From Thermodesulfovibrionales bacterium (GTDB taxonomy: Bacteria; Nitrospirota; Thermodesulfovibrionia; Thermodesulfovibrionales; UBA1546), in assembly GCA_030018605.1 (NCBI GenBank), contig JASEHP010000001.1, positions 1 through 36,459 of the forward strand: a DNA stretch of 36,459 nucleotides, in the 5' to 3' direction. Shown one piece after another: positions 1 through 8,500 of this stretch. The translations under genes and the position numbers were made by a program. Positions within the stretch are counted from its first letter, which is position 1, and every line of letters starts with the position of its first letter. Below the pieces are notes generated by a model that did not search any database, was not told the DNA's origin, and saw nothing but the letters and a program-made list of their open reading frames with translations.

Positions 1-523
1 GCCAATGGCACAAGAGAGAGAACATTGTACAGTACCTGCCTAAGAAGATGCAGAGCGAGTTCAGGAAGAAACTTCAGGCTGCCTATGAGAAAGAAGACTA
101 CGACAAAGCAAAGACAGCGCTGCTGGGTATCAAGAAGGAACTGCGCCTGATAAATGAATCAGCGGTTGCAAGCATGGAAGAGGGGTTTGAAGAGAGCCTG
201 ACTGTTCTCAGGCTCGGGCTGCCCAGAGAACTCAGGCGGAGCCTTAAGACAACAAACATCATTGAATCAGTGCTTGCACTTGTGGGACAGAAAACGGACA
301 AAGTGGATTATTGGAAAAACAGTGACCAAAAACAGCGCTGGGTGGCTACTGCATTACTGGACATTGAGCCGAGGCTTAACCGTGTATGTGGATACCGATA
401 TCTTAAGAACCTGAAAAATGCATTGCAGAGAGAAATCTTACAAGGAAAAAGAAAGGAGGCAGTGGCTGCCTGACATGCAGCACAGGGGCCATTACAGAAT
501 TTCAACTAACAATGGGATTGACA
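1..523 (+). mobile_element. IS256-family insertion sequence, right end only
   Basis: The 3' part of an IS256/mutator-type element: the transposase C-terminus and about 50 bases of downstream end sequence. The boundary is placed at 523/524 because the neighbouring ISNCY transposase, read on the minus strand, follows its family through Asp-Gly-Ser-Arg-His-Glu-Trp and then changes abruptly to unrelated codons and a stop. The left end of the element lies outside the window. I infer that it inserted into, or recombined with, the ISNCY element. Confidence 0.75.
3..473 (+). CDS. IS256 family transposase, C-terminal part (5' partial)
   Basis: The reading frame is open from the window edge, so the Met at 48 is internal and the gene is cut by the edge. 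The sequence carries the typical IS256/mutator C-terminus: the LPRELRRSLKTTNIIES motif followed by DYWKNSDQKQRWVATALL and a terminal segment ending in basic and Ala residues. Enzymes of this family are DDE transposases that cut and paste their own element; the catalytic Glu lies close to the TNIIES motif, while the two Asp residues would be upstream of the window. The frame is intact through its stop, so nothing here shows the copy to be dead. The Trp-His-Lys-Arg-Glu-Asn just inside the edge also matches the family. Confidence 0.9.
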   Translation, partial: QWHKRENIVQYLPKKMQSEFRKKLQAAYEKEDYDKAKTALLGIKKELRLINESAVASMEEGFEESLTVLRLGLPRELRRSLKTTNIIESVLALVGQKTDKVDYWKNSDQKQRWVATALLDIEPRLNRVCGYRYLKNLKNALQREILQGKRKEAVAA

Positions 524-985
524 CCACTCATGACGGGAACCATCCTGATGCAGCATCATGCCGATATATGGAGCCCGTGGCCGCTGCTTTCTGTGAGTTC
601 CCTTTCGAGAAGCTTTCTGTACAAGCCCTTTGGACTGAAGTGTCTTTTTTACCCATGTGTAACTCCTCATGCCACTGTGTGCCCTGCGATACCAACTATA
701 GAAATGTTTGGCGGTAAATCCCCTATATCTACGACTATACAGATCAGTTAAGGCAATGACTTCGTCAACCGGCGCACTGCGGTGCGATACCTGCCCCAGA
801 CGCCTGTCTGCAAGACCCCGCATCCCTTCTTCCTCATACCGAATCAGATAGCGCCGAAACGTCCTGTCACATACACCAAGCAGCCTTGCTGCCTCTTCCT
901 GCGTCAATCGCCCTCTATTCCATCCGTCATATGCTTCTTCAAATCTCATCTTCCGTACCTCCTGCAGTATCTCTGCCCTCTTCAT
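524..985 (-). pseudogene. ISNCY-like transposase, truncated after the N-terminal half
   Basis: The start is the Met at 985, preceded by AAGGAGGAG at good spacing; the open frame runs a few codons further upstream but without a better start. The N-terminal 60 residues hold a helix-turn-helix (GRLTQEEAARLLGVCDRTFRRY), followed by the family segment LGQVSHRSAPVDEV and the basic TWVKKTLQSKGLV region leading to MMLHQDGSRHEW. That last motif normally opens the DDE catalytic core, which is lost: after Trp the frame runs into IS256 end sequence, adding Cys-Gln-Ser-His-Cys and a stop at 506. The fragment could still bind DNA but cannot catalyse transposition. Confidence 0.8.
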
Positions 986-1027
986 GGATAGCTCCTCCTT
1001 GCTATCCAATCTTAAACCGGACAGTTT
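524..1027 (-). mobile_element. ISNCY-like insertion sequence, truncated
   Basis: Remnant of a second IS, holding the 5' part of its transposase and its upstream end. The outer end is judged to lie near 1016-1027, where the sequence (minus strand) reads AAACTGTCCGGTTT just before the transposase leader and next to a decapitated host gene. The inner end is cut at 523/524 by the IS256 element. No second terminal repeat is present, so the element is unlikely to move on its own. Confidence 0.6.
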
Positions 1028-1347
1028 ATGTGTTCTCTACAACATACTGCGCTGAGGGAATGCCAGCGATAGATATTGTATATAATAAATACAAAGAAAG
1101 AGGAGTCATTATTCTTGCTGTAAATGTAGGTCAGCCAAAGGATGTGGCAGAGGCATTTGTAAAGAATCTTAGGATATCTTATCCTGTTCTTCTGGATACC
1201 TACTCTATTGCCGCGAAGCAATACGGCGTTGTGAGGTTGCCCACCACCTTTATCCTTGACAGAAAAGGCGTTATAAGGGAAAAGATACTGGGCGAGGCTG
1301 AGAGAGATTCATTTGAAAAGATGGTGGTAAATCTTCTATCTTTTTGA
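1028..1347 (+). pseudogene. TlpA/ResA-type thioredoxin-like protein, 5' end lost to an IS
   Basis: About 105 codons of a thioredoxin-fold protein. The MPAIDIVYNKYKERGV helix, the VNVGQPKDVAEAFVKN segment, the conserved cis-Pro region (RLPTTFILD) and the C-terminal GEAERDSFEKM helix are clear. Family members are periplasmic, membrane-anchored thiol reductants for cytochrome c maturation. Signal anchor and first strand are missing; the ISNCY end replaces them. The active site is abnormal: the usual WCxxCxxEMP is here TTYCAEGMP, with only one Cys, as if about four codons were deleted. No ribosome-binding site serves the frame. I read it as a dead fragment, though the remaining frame is uninterrupted. 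Confidence 0.75.
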
Positions 1348-1417
1348 TGAGACAATTCGCATCTCGTCTAACCCTGAATATATTCTTACTGTCTCAGGAA
1401 TGGGATACAGAGTTTAG
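1346..1417 (+). pseudogene. 3' remnant of an OmpR-family response regulator
   Basis: A frame ending in a TAG at 1415-1417 reads SNPEYILTVSGMGYRV, the wing and last strand of an OmpR/PhoB-type DNA-binding domain. It closely matches the end of the complete regulator at 11618 (SEPEYILTVSGAGYKF). It has no start and begins right after the thioredoxin-like fragment in another frame, so at least one deletion joined the two. Only about 17 codons are convincing. Confidence 0.7.
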
Positions 1418-1425
1418 GAGTAGAC

Positions 1426-1692
1426 CTAAGAAGCGCCTGCGCCTTCTTCGGAAGCGTTCACATCCGCCCCTTCGAGGCTGTAATAAGAAAGATAGACTCC
1501 GCGCGCGCCTTCCACATCTTTGAGCGTATCGAGCTCCTTCTTCATTTCGGCAGGGGTGTCCCGCTCTATAAGGAAAACGACCTTTTCCTCCTTGAGGTCT
1601 GTTACCTCTATCTTCCTTTTCTTCAGGTCGTTTACGACTACCTCCACATGTCCCTCGTCATGTGCCTCAATATAACCGCTTGCTACAAGCAT
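1426..1692 (-). CDS. napD: NapD-like chaperone for periplasmic nitrate reductase
   Basis: An 88-aa protein of NapD size and pattern: a ferredoxin-like fold opening with LVASGYIEAH, a central VTDLKEEKVVFLIE strand pair and the closing VEGARGVYLSYY. NapD proteins bind the Tat signal peptide of NapA and delay export until the molybdenum cofactor and Fe-S cluster are loaded, acting in the cytoplasm. The start at 1692 follows GGGGAGGTAAT. It is the last gene of the minus-strand nap series, 82 bases after napH, which is a usual place for napD. Sequence similarity is modest, so position contributes to the call. The C-terminal tail (about 15 residues, acidic and Ala-rich) is extra. Confidence 0.75.
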   Translation of the reverse strand: MLVASGYIEAHDEGHVEVVVNDLKKRKIEVTDLKEEKVVFLIERDTPAEMKKELDTLKDVEGARGVYLSYYSLEGADVNASEEGAGAS

Positions 1693-1711
1693 GGATTACC
1701 TCCCCGTAATT

Positions 1712-1739
1712 TGAGTTATGAGTGATGAGTTTTGAGTTC
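1712..1739. repeat. Heptamer tandem repeat (TGAGTTN x4) between napH and napD
   Basis: Four successive 7-base units: TGAGTTA, TGAGTGA, TGAGTTT, TGAGTTC. The reverse complement is the same family as the AACTCAT units at 2622-2656. It lies in the 82-base napH-napD gap, just upstream of the napD ribosome-binding site. Confidence 0.85.
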
Positions 1740-1774
1740 ACCCATCAATTAAAAAATCTATAACTAACCGCCAG

Positions 1775-2671
1775 TTATTTAAGTGATAACTTTACCAGTT
1801 TCCCTTTTGTCTCACAGCCCTCTGCACACCTGCCGCAGTAGATGCAGTTTATATCTCTGAGTCCGGGTTGGTCAATGTGTCGGGCTATTTTCACGTTCAT
1901 ATAACATAATCTATCACAGAGGTTGCACTCGCCGCACTCTCCCGGGTAGTATTTGAGTTTAAGGAGACTTACCTTATTAAACAATCCGTAAGTCTTTCCA
2001 ACAGGGCATAATACCCTGCACCATGTCCTCGGGAATATGTATTCAAAGACAAGCAGAAAGACTATAACCCCGCCTGAATATACAAGCACCGAAGGCTCAA
2101 ACGGCAGATTAAGGGCAAGAAAAACACCGCCTGTAATGAATCTAAAAAAGTTTGTGAGATGAGAGATATAGTTTGTAAAGAACGGGATGCCTAACAGTCC
2201 TGAAACAACAAGCAGTCCGGCTGCTATCCCATAACCAATCTTTGGTGATGCCTTGACCTTTACCTTTGACCAGTTTTTGAATCCGTCCACAATCTCAAAA
2301 AGGAAATCCATGGGGCATACCCAGCCGCAGAATGCCCTGCCGAATATGAGATAAATGCCAATGATTGGAACAACTGCGATTAGGGTTGTAGTTGTAAAAT
2401 CCTTTGATGCTGCCAGACTCTCAAAATAAGCAAATACATCAATGAGCTTTACAAACCATCTCGCCAGAGAACCTGAGAGTCCGCCAACCAGCGCCTTTAC
2501 ACGAAAAAACTGCAACAAAAAGAATATTAGGACGCTGAACATCACAAAACGCCTGAGATTGGATAGCTTCAGTAATGAGTTCGGAGTTCGGAGTTCGGAG
2601 TTTAGTGTCTCTTTATCTTTTAACTCATAACTCATAACTCTTGACTCCTGACTGTCTTTAACGGTATTCAC
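1775..2671 (-). CDS. napH: NapH-type membrane quinol dehydrogenase with two 4Fe-4S clusters
   Basis: An integral-membrane ferredoxin-type protein that with NapG passes electrons from quinol to the periplasm. It has about four transmembrane segments (roughly 41-58, 95-112, 146-168, 184-209), the two cytoplasmic CxxxCP motifs (C115/C119 and C218/C222) and two C-terminal CxxCxxCxxxC motifs (C246-C256, C276-C286). The first open start is a GTG at 2671, overlapping napG by 14 bases. Residues 5-17 and 23-32 are encoded by heptamer tandem repeats (2622-2656 and 2577-2604) and look unlike any NapH, so the native protein probably began near residue 36-44. A start at Met13 or Met44 is possible. Function is sure; the N-terminus is not. 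Confidence 0.85.
   Translation of the reverse strand: MNTVKDSQESRVMSYELKDKETLNSELRTPNSLLKLSNLRRFVMFSVLIFFLLQFFRVKALVGGLSGSLARWFVKLIDVFAYFESLAASKDFTTTTLIAVVPIIGIYLIFGRAFCGWVCPMDFLFEIVDGFKNWSKVKVKASPKIGYGIAAGLLVVSGLLGIPFFTNYISHLTNFFRFITGGVFLALNLPFEPSVLVYSGGVIVFLLVFEYIFPRTWCRVLCPVGKTYGLFNKVSLLKLKYYPGECGECNLCDRLCYMNVKIARHIDQPGLRDINCIYCGRCAEGCETKGKLVKLSLK
2577..2604. repeat. Heptamer tandem repeat (GAGTTCG) inside the napH 5' coding region
   Basis: Three exact copies of GAGTTCG and a fourth unit GAGTTTA. They are in frame on the minus strand and contribute roughly NapH residues 23-32. Confidence 0.9.
2622..2656. repeat. Heptamer tandem repeat (AACTCAT) at the napG/napH junction
   Basis: Five 7-base units: AACTCAT twice, then AACTCTT, GACTCCT and GACTGTC. 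They encode roughly NapH residues 5-17 and end two bases before the napG stop codon, so the array sits exactly at the gene boundary. Confidence 0.85.
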
Positions 2672-3428
2672 GTTCTACCAATCTCCCCTTTGCCATAATC
2701 TGGGGCAGATTCTGTCCGTAAACAATGTTGTATCTCTCCTCGTTGGACATTGCAAGCAGTCTCTTAAACTCATCCACATATGGCGTTTTAACTTTCTCAT
2801 ACTGTCTTTCGGTAATCACCTTTATAGCAGAACCGCCGAGCGGGCAGTATTTGACACAGAGGCCGCAGCCGACGCAGTTTTCATTTATATACGGCTGGTT
2901 GCCCCATTCGCCGTTGTAAAAATCAAAGATATTTGCGCCCATAGGACATGCCTTGCTGCATGAAAGACAGACATCGCCGTTCCAGCCAAAACAGAGGCCG
3001 AAATCAATAAGCGCCATTCCCATTGTAACTTTCTCTTTTTTGAGGTTTTTCAGAGCGTCTGTTGGACAATGCTTGGGACACTCCATGCACAGTTCACAAG
3101 GGAAATCCCTCATGTCCTTGATATACGGCGTGCCGAAGTTTCTTATGTCTTTGATTCCGGCAACTGCAATGGCGTCGTATTTCATCGTATGGCATACATT
3201 CACGCACACGCCGCAGCTTATGCACTTTGCCCTGAACTCTTTTTCAGGCAAAGCGCCCGGCGGCCTTATAATGCCGCCGACCTCTATATTCGGAAGAGGA
3301 CCCTCGAATTCTTCCTTAGCTGCGTAAGCATTCCTTTCCAAAAGATAAAAAGGGCTGCCTATTACAGCAGCGCTGCCTGTTATCAGCGATGCCTTCAAAA
3401 AATCTCTTCTGGTGAAATGATTCTGCAC
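2658..3428 (-). CDS. napG: NapG-type periplasmic ferredoxin with four 4Fe-4S clusters
   Basis: A Tat-exported electron carrier that partners NapH. The signal peptide has a twin-arginine motif (TRRDFLK, residues 6-12) and a hydrophobic stretch to about residue 36. Four 4Fe-4S motifs follow: C69/72/75/79, C111/114/117/121, C146/154/157/161 and C185/188/191/195; the third has the long first gap (Cys-x7-Cys) typical of NapG/MauM proteins. At 256 aa it has normal length. It lies 15 bases after the ppiC stop and overlaps napH, so the three are probably translated together. In known systems NapGH draws on menaquinol or ubiquinol and feeds NapC or NapB; neither is present here. Confidence 0.9.
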   Translation of the reverse strand: MQNHFTRRDFLKASLITGSAAVIGSPFYLLERNAYAAKEEFEGPLPNIEVGGIIRPPGALPEKEFRAKCISCGVCVNVCHTMKYDAIAVAGIKDIRNFGTPYIKDMRDFPCELCMECPKHCPTDALKNLKKEKVTMGMALIDFGLCFGWNGDVCLSCSKACPMGANIFDFYNGEWGNQPYINENCVGCGLCVKYCPLGGSAIKVITERQYEKVKTPYVDEFKRLLAMSNEERYNIVYGQNLPQIMAKGRLVEREYR

Positions 3429-3443
3429 AGCCCTTACAGCGCT

Positions 3444-4382
3444 TTATTTTTTCTCAGGGGCAGCGCTGCCTTTTGCCTTATCTTTCCCGCTGTCCTTTAT
3501 GCCCTTTGAGGCAAGGTATTTGTCCACTTCCGCCTTGTTAATTTTAACCTTGTACATCTTTTTTATATCCTGCAGATATTTGTCTAATATCTCCTTCTGC
3601 TTCTCCTGCAGCAGAACCCTTCTAATATCTTCCTTTATATTGTTGATGTCAACATTTTTGCCTTTTTTCCTGTCAGTAACCTTGATAATGTGATAGCCGA
3701 ATTCGGTCTTGACAGGCTGGCTTACATCGCCCTTCTTCAATGCCCTGATGGCATTGTTGAACTCAGGCGGCATTTTGCCATCCTCGAAGGAGCCGAGATC
3801 GCCGCCGAGCGCTGCACTCTGTTTGTCTTCAGACAGCTCTTTTGCCACCTTTGCAAAATCCTCACCTTTTTTAATCCGCTCATGCGCCTTCTTTATAGTC
3901 GCCTCGGATTTGGTCATGATATGGCTCAACCGGATTTGTTCGGGAGATGCTAACTCGCCCATATTCTTCTTGTAATACTCTTTTATCTCGCTGTCGGAAA
4001 CCTTAACCTTCTGCGACAGCTCTTTTTCGAGAAGCATCTGTATTATGGTGATCTTTTTATAGTATTCGAGCTTTTTCTGAAGGGCGCTGTCCTTGTCTAT
4101 GCCTTTTTTTACGGCCTCCTGGTGCAGGGCTTCCTTGTTTGCCATGTCCTCGAGGAAACGCATAAACTGGTTGGAATCCTGCAAAAATGCCTCCCGTACA
4201 TCCTCCGGCATACTCTGAAGCTCTTTCTCAATATCATCTTTGGTTATGCCGATTTCATTCAGTTTGACCAGCGCTGTCCCGGTTTGCTTGCCGGGGTCAG
4301 CCTTCTTTGGCTGCTCGCCTTCCTTTTTGGCGCATGAAGCTATAAGCAAAAGACTAACAAAAAACAATAAAAACTTTTTCAT
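3444..4382 (-). CDS. PpiC/SurA-type parvulin peptidyl-prolyl isomerase, lipoprotein
   Basis: A predicted lipoprotein: signal LLLIASC with the lipidated Cys at residue 17, then a short polar linker. Residues about 40-145 form a SurA_N-like helical chaperone region and 149-238 the parvulin domain, from SPEQIRLSHIM to TEFGYHIIKVTD; the GGDLGSF and FGYHIIKV motifs are complete. Such proteins catalyse prolyl isomerisation of exported proteins in the periplasm. The C-terminal tail is Lys-rich. It lies between the TPR gene and napG, 15 bases upstream of napG, and may help fold the exported nitrate-reduction proteins; that role is inferred from position only. Confidence 0.88.
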   Translation of the reverse strand: MKKFLLFFVSLLLIASCAKKEGEQPKKADPGKQTGTALVKLNEIGITKDDIEKELQSMPEDVREAFLQDSNQFMRFLEDMANKEALHQEAVKKGIDKDSALQKKLEYYKKITIIQMLLEKELSQKVKVSDSEIKEYYKKNMGELASPEQIRLSHIMTKSEATIKKAHERIKKGEDFAKVAKELSEDKQSAALGGDLGSFEDGKMPPEFNNAIRALKKGDVSQPVKTEFGYHIIKVTDRKKGKNVDINNIKEDIRRVLLQEKQKEILDKYLQDIKKMYKVKINKAEVDKYLASKGIKDSGKDKAKGSAAPEKK

Positions 4383-4513
4383 CCATCCTCCTGTTTAATT
4401 TTTTTGTTCTTCAGGCCATTAAAACCACATATTATATTATAACCCATTGAAGTTATCTAAACAAATCAGCTATTGCATCAATCCGTCTCCTGTTGAGTTT
4501 TTATCCATCAAGC

Positions 4514-5458
4514 TTACTCTTCTGCTGTCTTCAGACGAATGGCGTCATAATGCAGCCCCTGTTCTTCGTAAAGTACAGACAGAGCCGCTCTGATTAGTTT
4601 TGCCTCTTTGCTGGCAGGACCCTTAATCTCATCAATAATTGCAAGCGCCTTTCTGTAATACATTTCGCTCTCTATATATTTCTTCTGTGTATGATAATTG
4701 GCGGCAATGCCAATCAATGTCTTTACATAATCAATATGCGCGATGCCAACGGCATTCTCTATGATATGCATTGCTCTTTTATAATACTGCTCTGCCTCTT
4801 CAAACATCTTCATAGTCCTGTGCATCCCAGCAAACAAATACAGCGCTTCTGCCATCTCTGCGCCGTATGGATTGCCATGCGACTCAAGCATCTGTATAAC
4901 CGCTTTAAGCGATAGTTCCGCTTCTCTGAACATGGCCCTGATAATATATAGTTCTGCGCGATGAATTAAAATATCTGCAACTCCGGGATATTTTATGCTC
5001 TCGCGGTTCAGCGCCATAGGATCTAACCCTTTTATGGCAAATGCTTTCATCAGCACAGTCTCTGCCTGCCTGAATAATTTGTCCGCCTTTGTGTATTGCC
5101 GTAATCCCATATAAATCCTCGCCTGCAAAGCATATGCAAGGGCGGCATTCAGATGAACATCTCCGAAATCCTGCGTTGCTGTTTCCAATGCCTTTGTAGA
5201 AGTCTCAAGGGCGCAGGCAAGTTTGCCTGCTTTGCGCAGAGCCTCAGCGGTCTCATATAACTTCTTCCAGTTATCAACCTTTGCCTGCCCAATATCTTCC
5301 GGCGCAGGAGCAGGATTTCCACCTGCAAGATATACCCCGCAGGCAACTGCCTCTATAGGATCTTTCTCCTGATTTACAGGTGAGGGTACTTCTCCTGCAT
5401 AAACTGTATTGCCAAACAAAACAAATAACAACCCCACCAAAATCCCTGAAAATCTCAC
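4514..5458 (-). CDS. Exported tetratricopeptide-repeat protein
   Basis: A 314-aa protein with a signal peptide (hydrophobic core to about residue 21, cleavage near VYAGEV) and at least four TPR-like helix pairs from residue 65 onward. The clearest is FEEAEQYYKRAMHIIENAVG followed by a similar YIESEMYYRKALAIIDEI unit. TPR arrays bind partner proteins and have no catalytic function. The gene follows the intrinsic terminator after napA, so it probably begins a separate transcript with ppiC and napGHD or depends on read-through. A scaffold for periplasmic cytochrome or reductase assembly is a guess from context. Confidence 0.8.
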   Translation of the reverse strand: MRFSGILVGLLFVLFGNTVYAGEVPSPVNQEKDPIEAVACGVYLAGGNPAPAPEDIGQAKVDNWKKLYETAEALRKAGKLACALETSTKALETATQDFGDVHLNAALAYALQARIYMGLRQYTKADKLFRQAETVLMKAFAIKGLDPMALNRESIKYPGVADILIHRAELYIIRAMFREAELSLKAVIQMLESHGNPYGAEMAEALYLFAGMHRTMKMFEEAEQYYKRAMHIIENAVGIAHIDYVKTLIGIAANYHTQKKYIESEMYYRKALAIIDEIKGPASKEAKLIRAALSVLYEEQGLHYDAIRLKTAEE

Positions 5459-5550
5459 ATCAAACCTCCTGCGGTTCTATCTTGCATTGCCTCGGCTATC
5501 CGTCAGCAAAAGCTACGTATTTTATCACACCCGGAGTTAAACACAAATAA

Positions 5551-5579
5551 AAGGGGACACGCAAAAACCGTGTCCCCTT
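5551..5579 (-). terminator. Intrinsic terminator after napA
   Basis: On the minus strand a perfect 10-bp stem (AAGGGGACAC with GTGTCCCCTT), 9-base loop, then a T-rich run TTTTATTT, 20 bases after the napA stop. It separates napA from the downstream TPR/ppiC/napGHD genes. Confidence 0.88.
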
Positions 5580-5598
5580 ATTATGTCATACACTACGG

Positions 5599-8500
5599 CT
5601 ATACAACAATCTTTCCGGGCTCCGCCTGTCTGCCCTTTGTTTTTCCCTTGTATATCTTTACTGCAAACATCTTGAAGTCTGCCTGGAAGCTGAACGGATC
5701 AAAGGCATCCCTCATTATCATGTTGATGAGCTTGAACTCGTCAAACCACGGGATAAAGACATAGTCATGTCTCGGACCGCCGGTCGCTTTCTGGACATCA
5801 AGTATCTTAGCCGGAAGCTCTATCTTACCTCTCGGCGATTCAACGATAACCGAATCACCATTCTTAATATTGAGCTTCTTAGCAAGTATCTCGTTGATCT
5901 CGACATAAGCGCCGGGAACTGCGCGTGTCAGTTCAGGAACCCTTGCGGTCATGGAGCCTGAGTGCCAGTGCTCAACAACACGGCCTGTACATGCGCCGTA
6001 TTTGTAATCGGTGGTGTCAATGATCAGAAGCTTGCTTCCGTCAGCCTTTGTGTATTCATGCTTAAGGTTATGGAATTCAGCAGGGCTTAATGCTATGTTC
6101 TTCAGGGCATTCATGTCCTTGTTCGGATCTCCGACAACATTGACAGTGTATTTTGCCTTCACATCAAAGGGTAGTGCGCTATTCTCATTTACCTTGCTGG
6201 GATTAAAGGCCCTCTCAAGAACCTCAACGGTATTATGCCTTACAAACTGTTTGCCGTCGAACTTGCATGCCCACCATGGGTTTGCCCATGCTACAGCCCT
6301 GCCGTCCCAGCCCGGAGCCTTTCTGGTTTTTCCGTCCGGAGTCTTGATATCTACCATGCCGTTGATAAAGGCATTAGAGTTGTAGAAGCTTGCATACCAT
6401 CCGGAAGGAAGGTTTTCCGCCCTGTGGTATTCCGCATCATTCTTCATGTCATTGATGTTTTTCTCAAGCCATGAGCCATAGACCGGATTAAACTCCTTCA
6501 TATTCTTCATATAGAAGGCGGTCTTACCGTCTATATGCGGGTCATATGGATAGGCATATTGTATGCTGGAGACGTACTTGTCGTATCTCTTCTTTACATC
6601 GGCATTGGTGTGATACTCTGCGGGCAGGGGAATCCTGTAGCCGTGGTTCTGCTCAAGGAGCATCTTCCTGTTCATACCGCTAAAGTCATAGCCTGTGCCC
6701 TTGGAGAGGGCCATGAGTTCTTCCCAAATGTTGGTGGAGAACTTTCTGTTCCAGTCCTTTGTTTTGCCTGCCTCAATAGTCTTTTTGAGCCAGTCTGCGC
6801 CGTCGTATTCCGCCGGCCAGAACATGGAGACATGCCCTTTAGGGACGAGTCCCTTTTCCTCAAGCCTTCTCATGATACATGCAAAGATGGTGTGGTCAGG
6901 GAGTGTATCTCCATAAGGCTCAATGACCTGTTTGACAATCTGATACCTTCTCTCAAGGTTTCCGTATATGAATTCCTTTTCATACCATGAGGATGCGCCG
7001 AGCACCACATCAGAAACCATTGTGGTTGCATTCGGGAATGCCTCAAGGGTTACGGTAAGCGGCCATGCCGCTCCTTTGTGAGCGCCTGCCATTGCAAGCC
7101 TGTAGGGCCATGAATATGGAAGGCTCTGCCCGGAGTTAACCGTGGAGTTTATCATTATCTTTATCTGTCCTGCTCCAAGCCTTCTGAACATCTCAACTGT
7201 ATGGGGACCGGGCTTGTCGTGGATCTTGATTTTATCAAGTTCAGCTTTTATTGCTTCTGCTGACATGCCTTTCTTCTTCAAATAAGCTTCAGCCCTGCCT
7301 TTCCATATACCTTCAACTGCTGCCCTGTGCAGAGGATTAGCAACAAGCCTTCCATAAGGAAGCGCATGGCACAATGCTCCCGGCGCCCTGATTCCGCCGC
7401 AGGCATTGGGCTGTCCTGTAAAGCTGAAGGAATGCCTTCCGGGTTTTACTGTCTGTCCTGTGATAAGGTTGATCATGTGTAAAGAGGCGTTTGTCCATGT
7501 TCCTTGAAGCTTCTGATTAACGCCCATACACCATGCAGACAGTGTGTATCCTTCAGCATACCATTTAGCAGCAAGCCTCACTGCATCTGGCCCGCTAATC
7601 TTCTTCCATGTCCTTGTTGCTTTGTCATAGAGGAGAGGGGATTCACCCTCAAATATCGCATCGGAGACCTTTTCAGGTTTGTAGTCTTCAAGGAACTTCA
7701 GGAATACGGCAAAACCCTTGTAGAGGTCTTTCATTACATCTTCCTCTGAGGCATATTTGTTTTTCAGGTTTGGATAAGTCTTTCTCGGCTCTGCTGAATA
7801 TGTCAAATCCCAGGCTGCGTCCCTCGTGCCGCCATATGTGGTCTTTACCCATGTCTTCTTCACATCCTCGTGTATTCCAAAGCTTACATGTCTTTCAATG
7901 AACTTCTTGTCAAGGTATTTCCACTTTGCATCAACTGTGCCTTTCTCCACATCATACTTTGCGCCGTCAAGCTCATGGGTAATAACATACGCTATTGAGT
8001 TGAGAAGCACGAGGTCCCTGCCTGTTGCAAACGGAAGCCATAAATCGGCAATTGTTCCGGAACGGGTCTTTCTCGGGTCAGCGAGGATTACCTTTACATT
8101 TGGTTTTTTTGCCTTCAATGCTGCAATCCTGTTGAAGATTATGGGATGTCCTTCTGCTGTGTTACTTCCTATCAGGAAGAATGTATCGGCAGTTTTGCCA
8201 AAATCAGGGTCTGGAACATCAATATCGTCAAGGCTTCCGTAAGGCTCGTCTTTTCCAAATGTATAAAGATAGCCCACGACTGCGGATGCCATACACATTC
8301 TCGGCTGCCCTTCTACCGCGTTATTTGCAAGCATGCCGCCGCCCTTGAGGGTTTTATTCATAATGTGGGTCTCTTCCGTTCCTGCCTGACCGCTGCCGTA
8401 ATATGCAACACTGTGTTTGCCGTTTTCTTTGACTGTCTTTTCCACTGCATCAGCCACAAACTCTATGGCATCTTCCCACGGTATGAGAACAAAATTCTCT

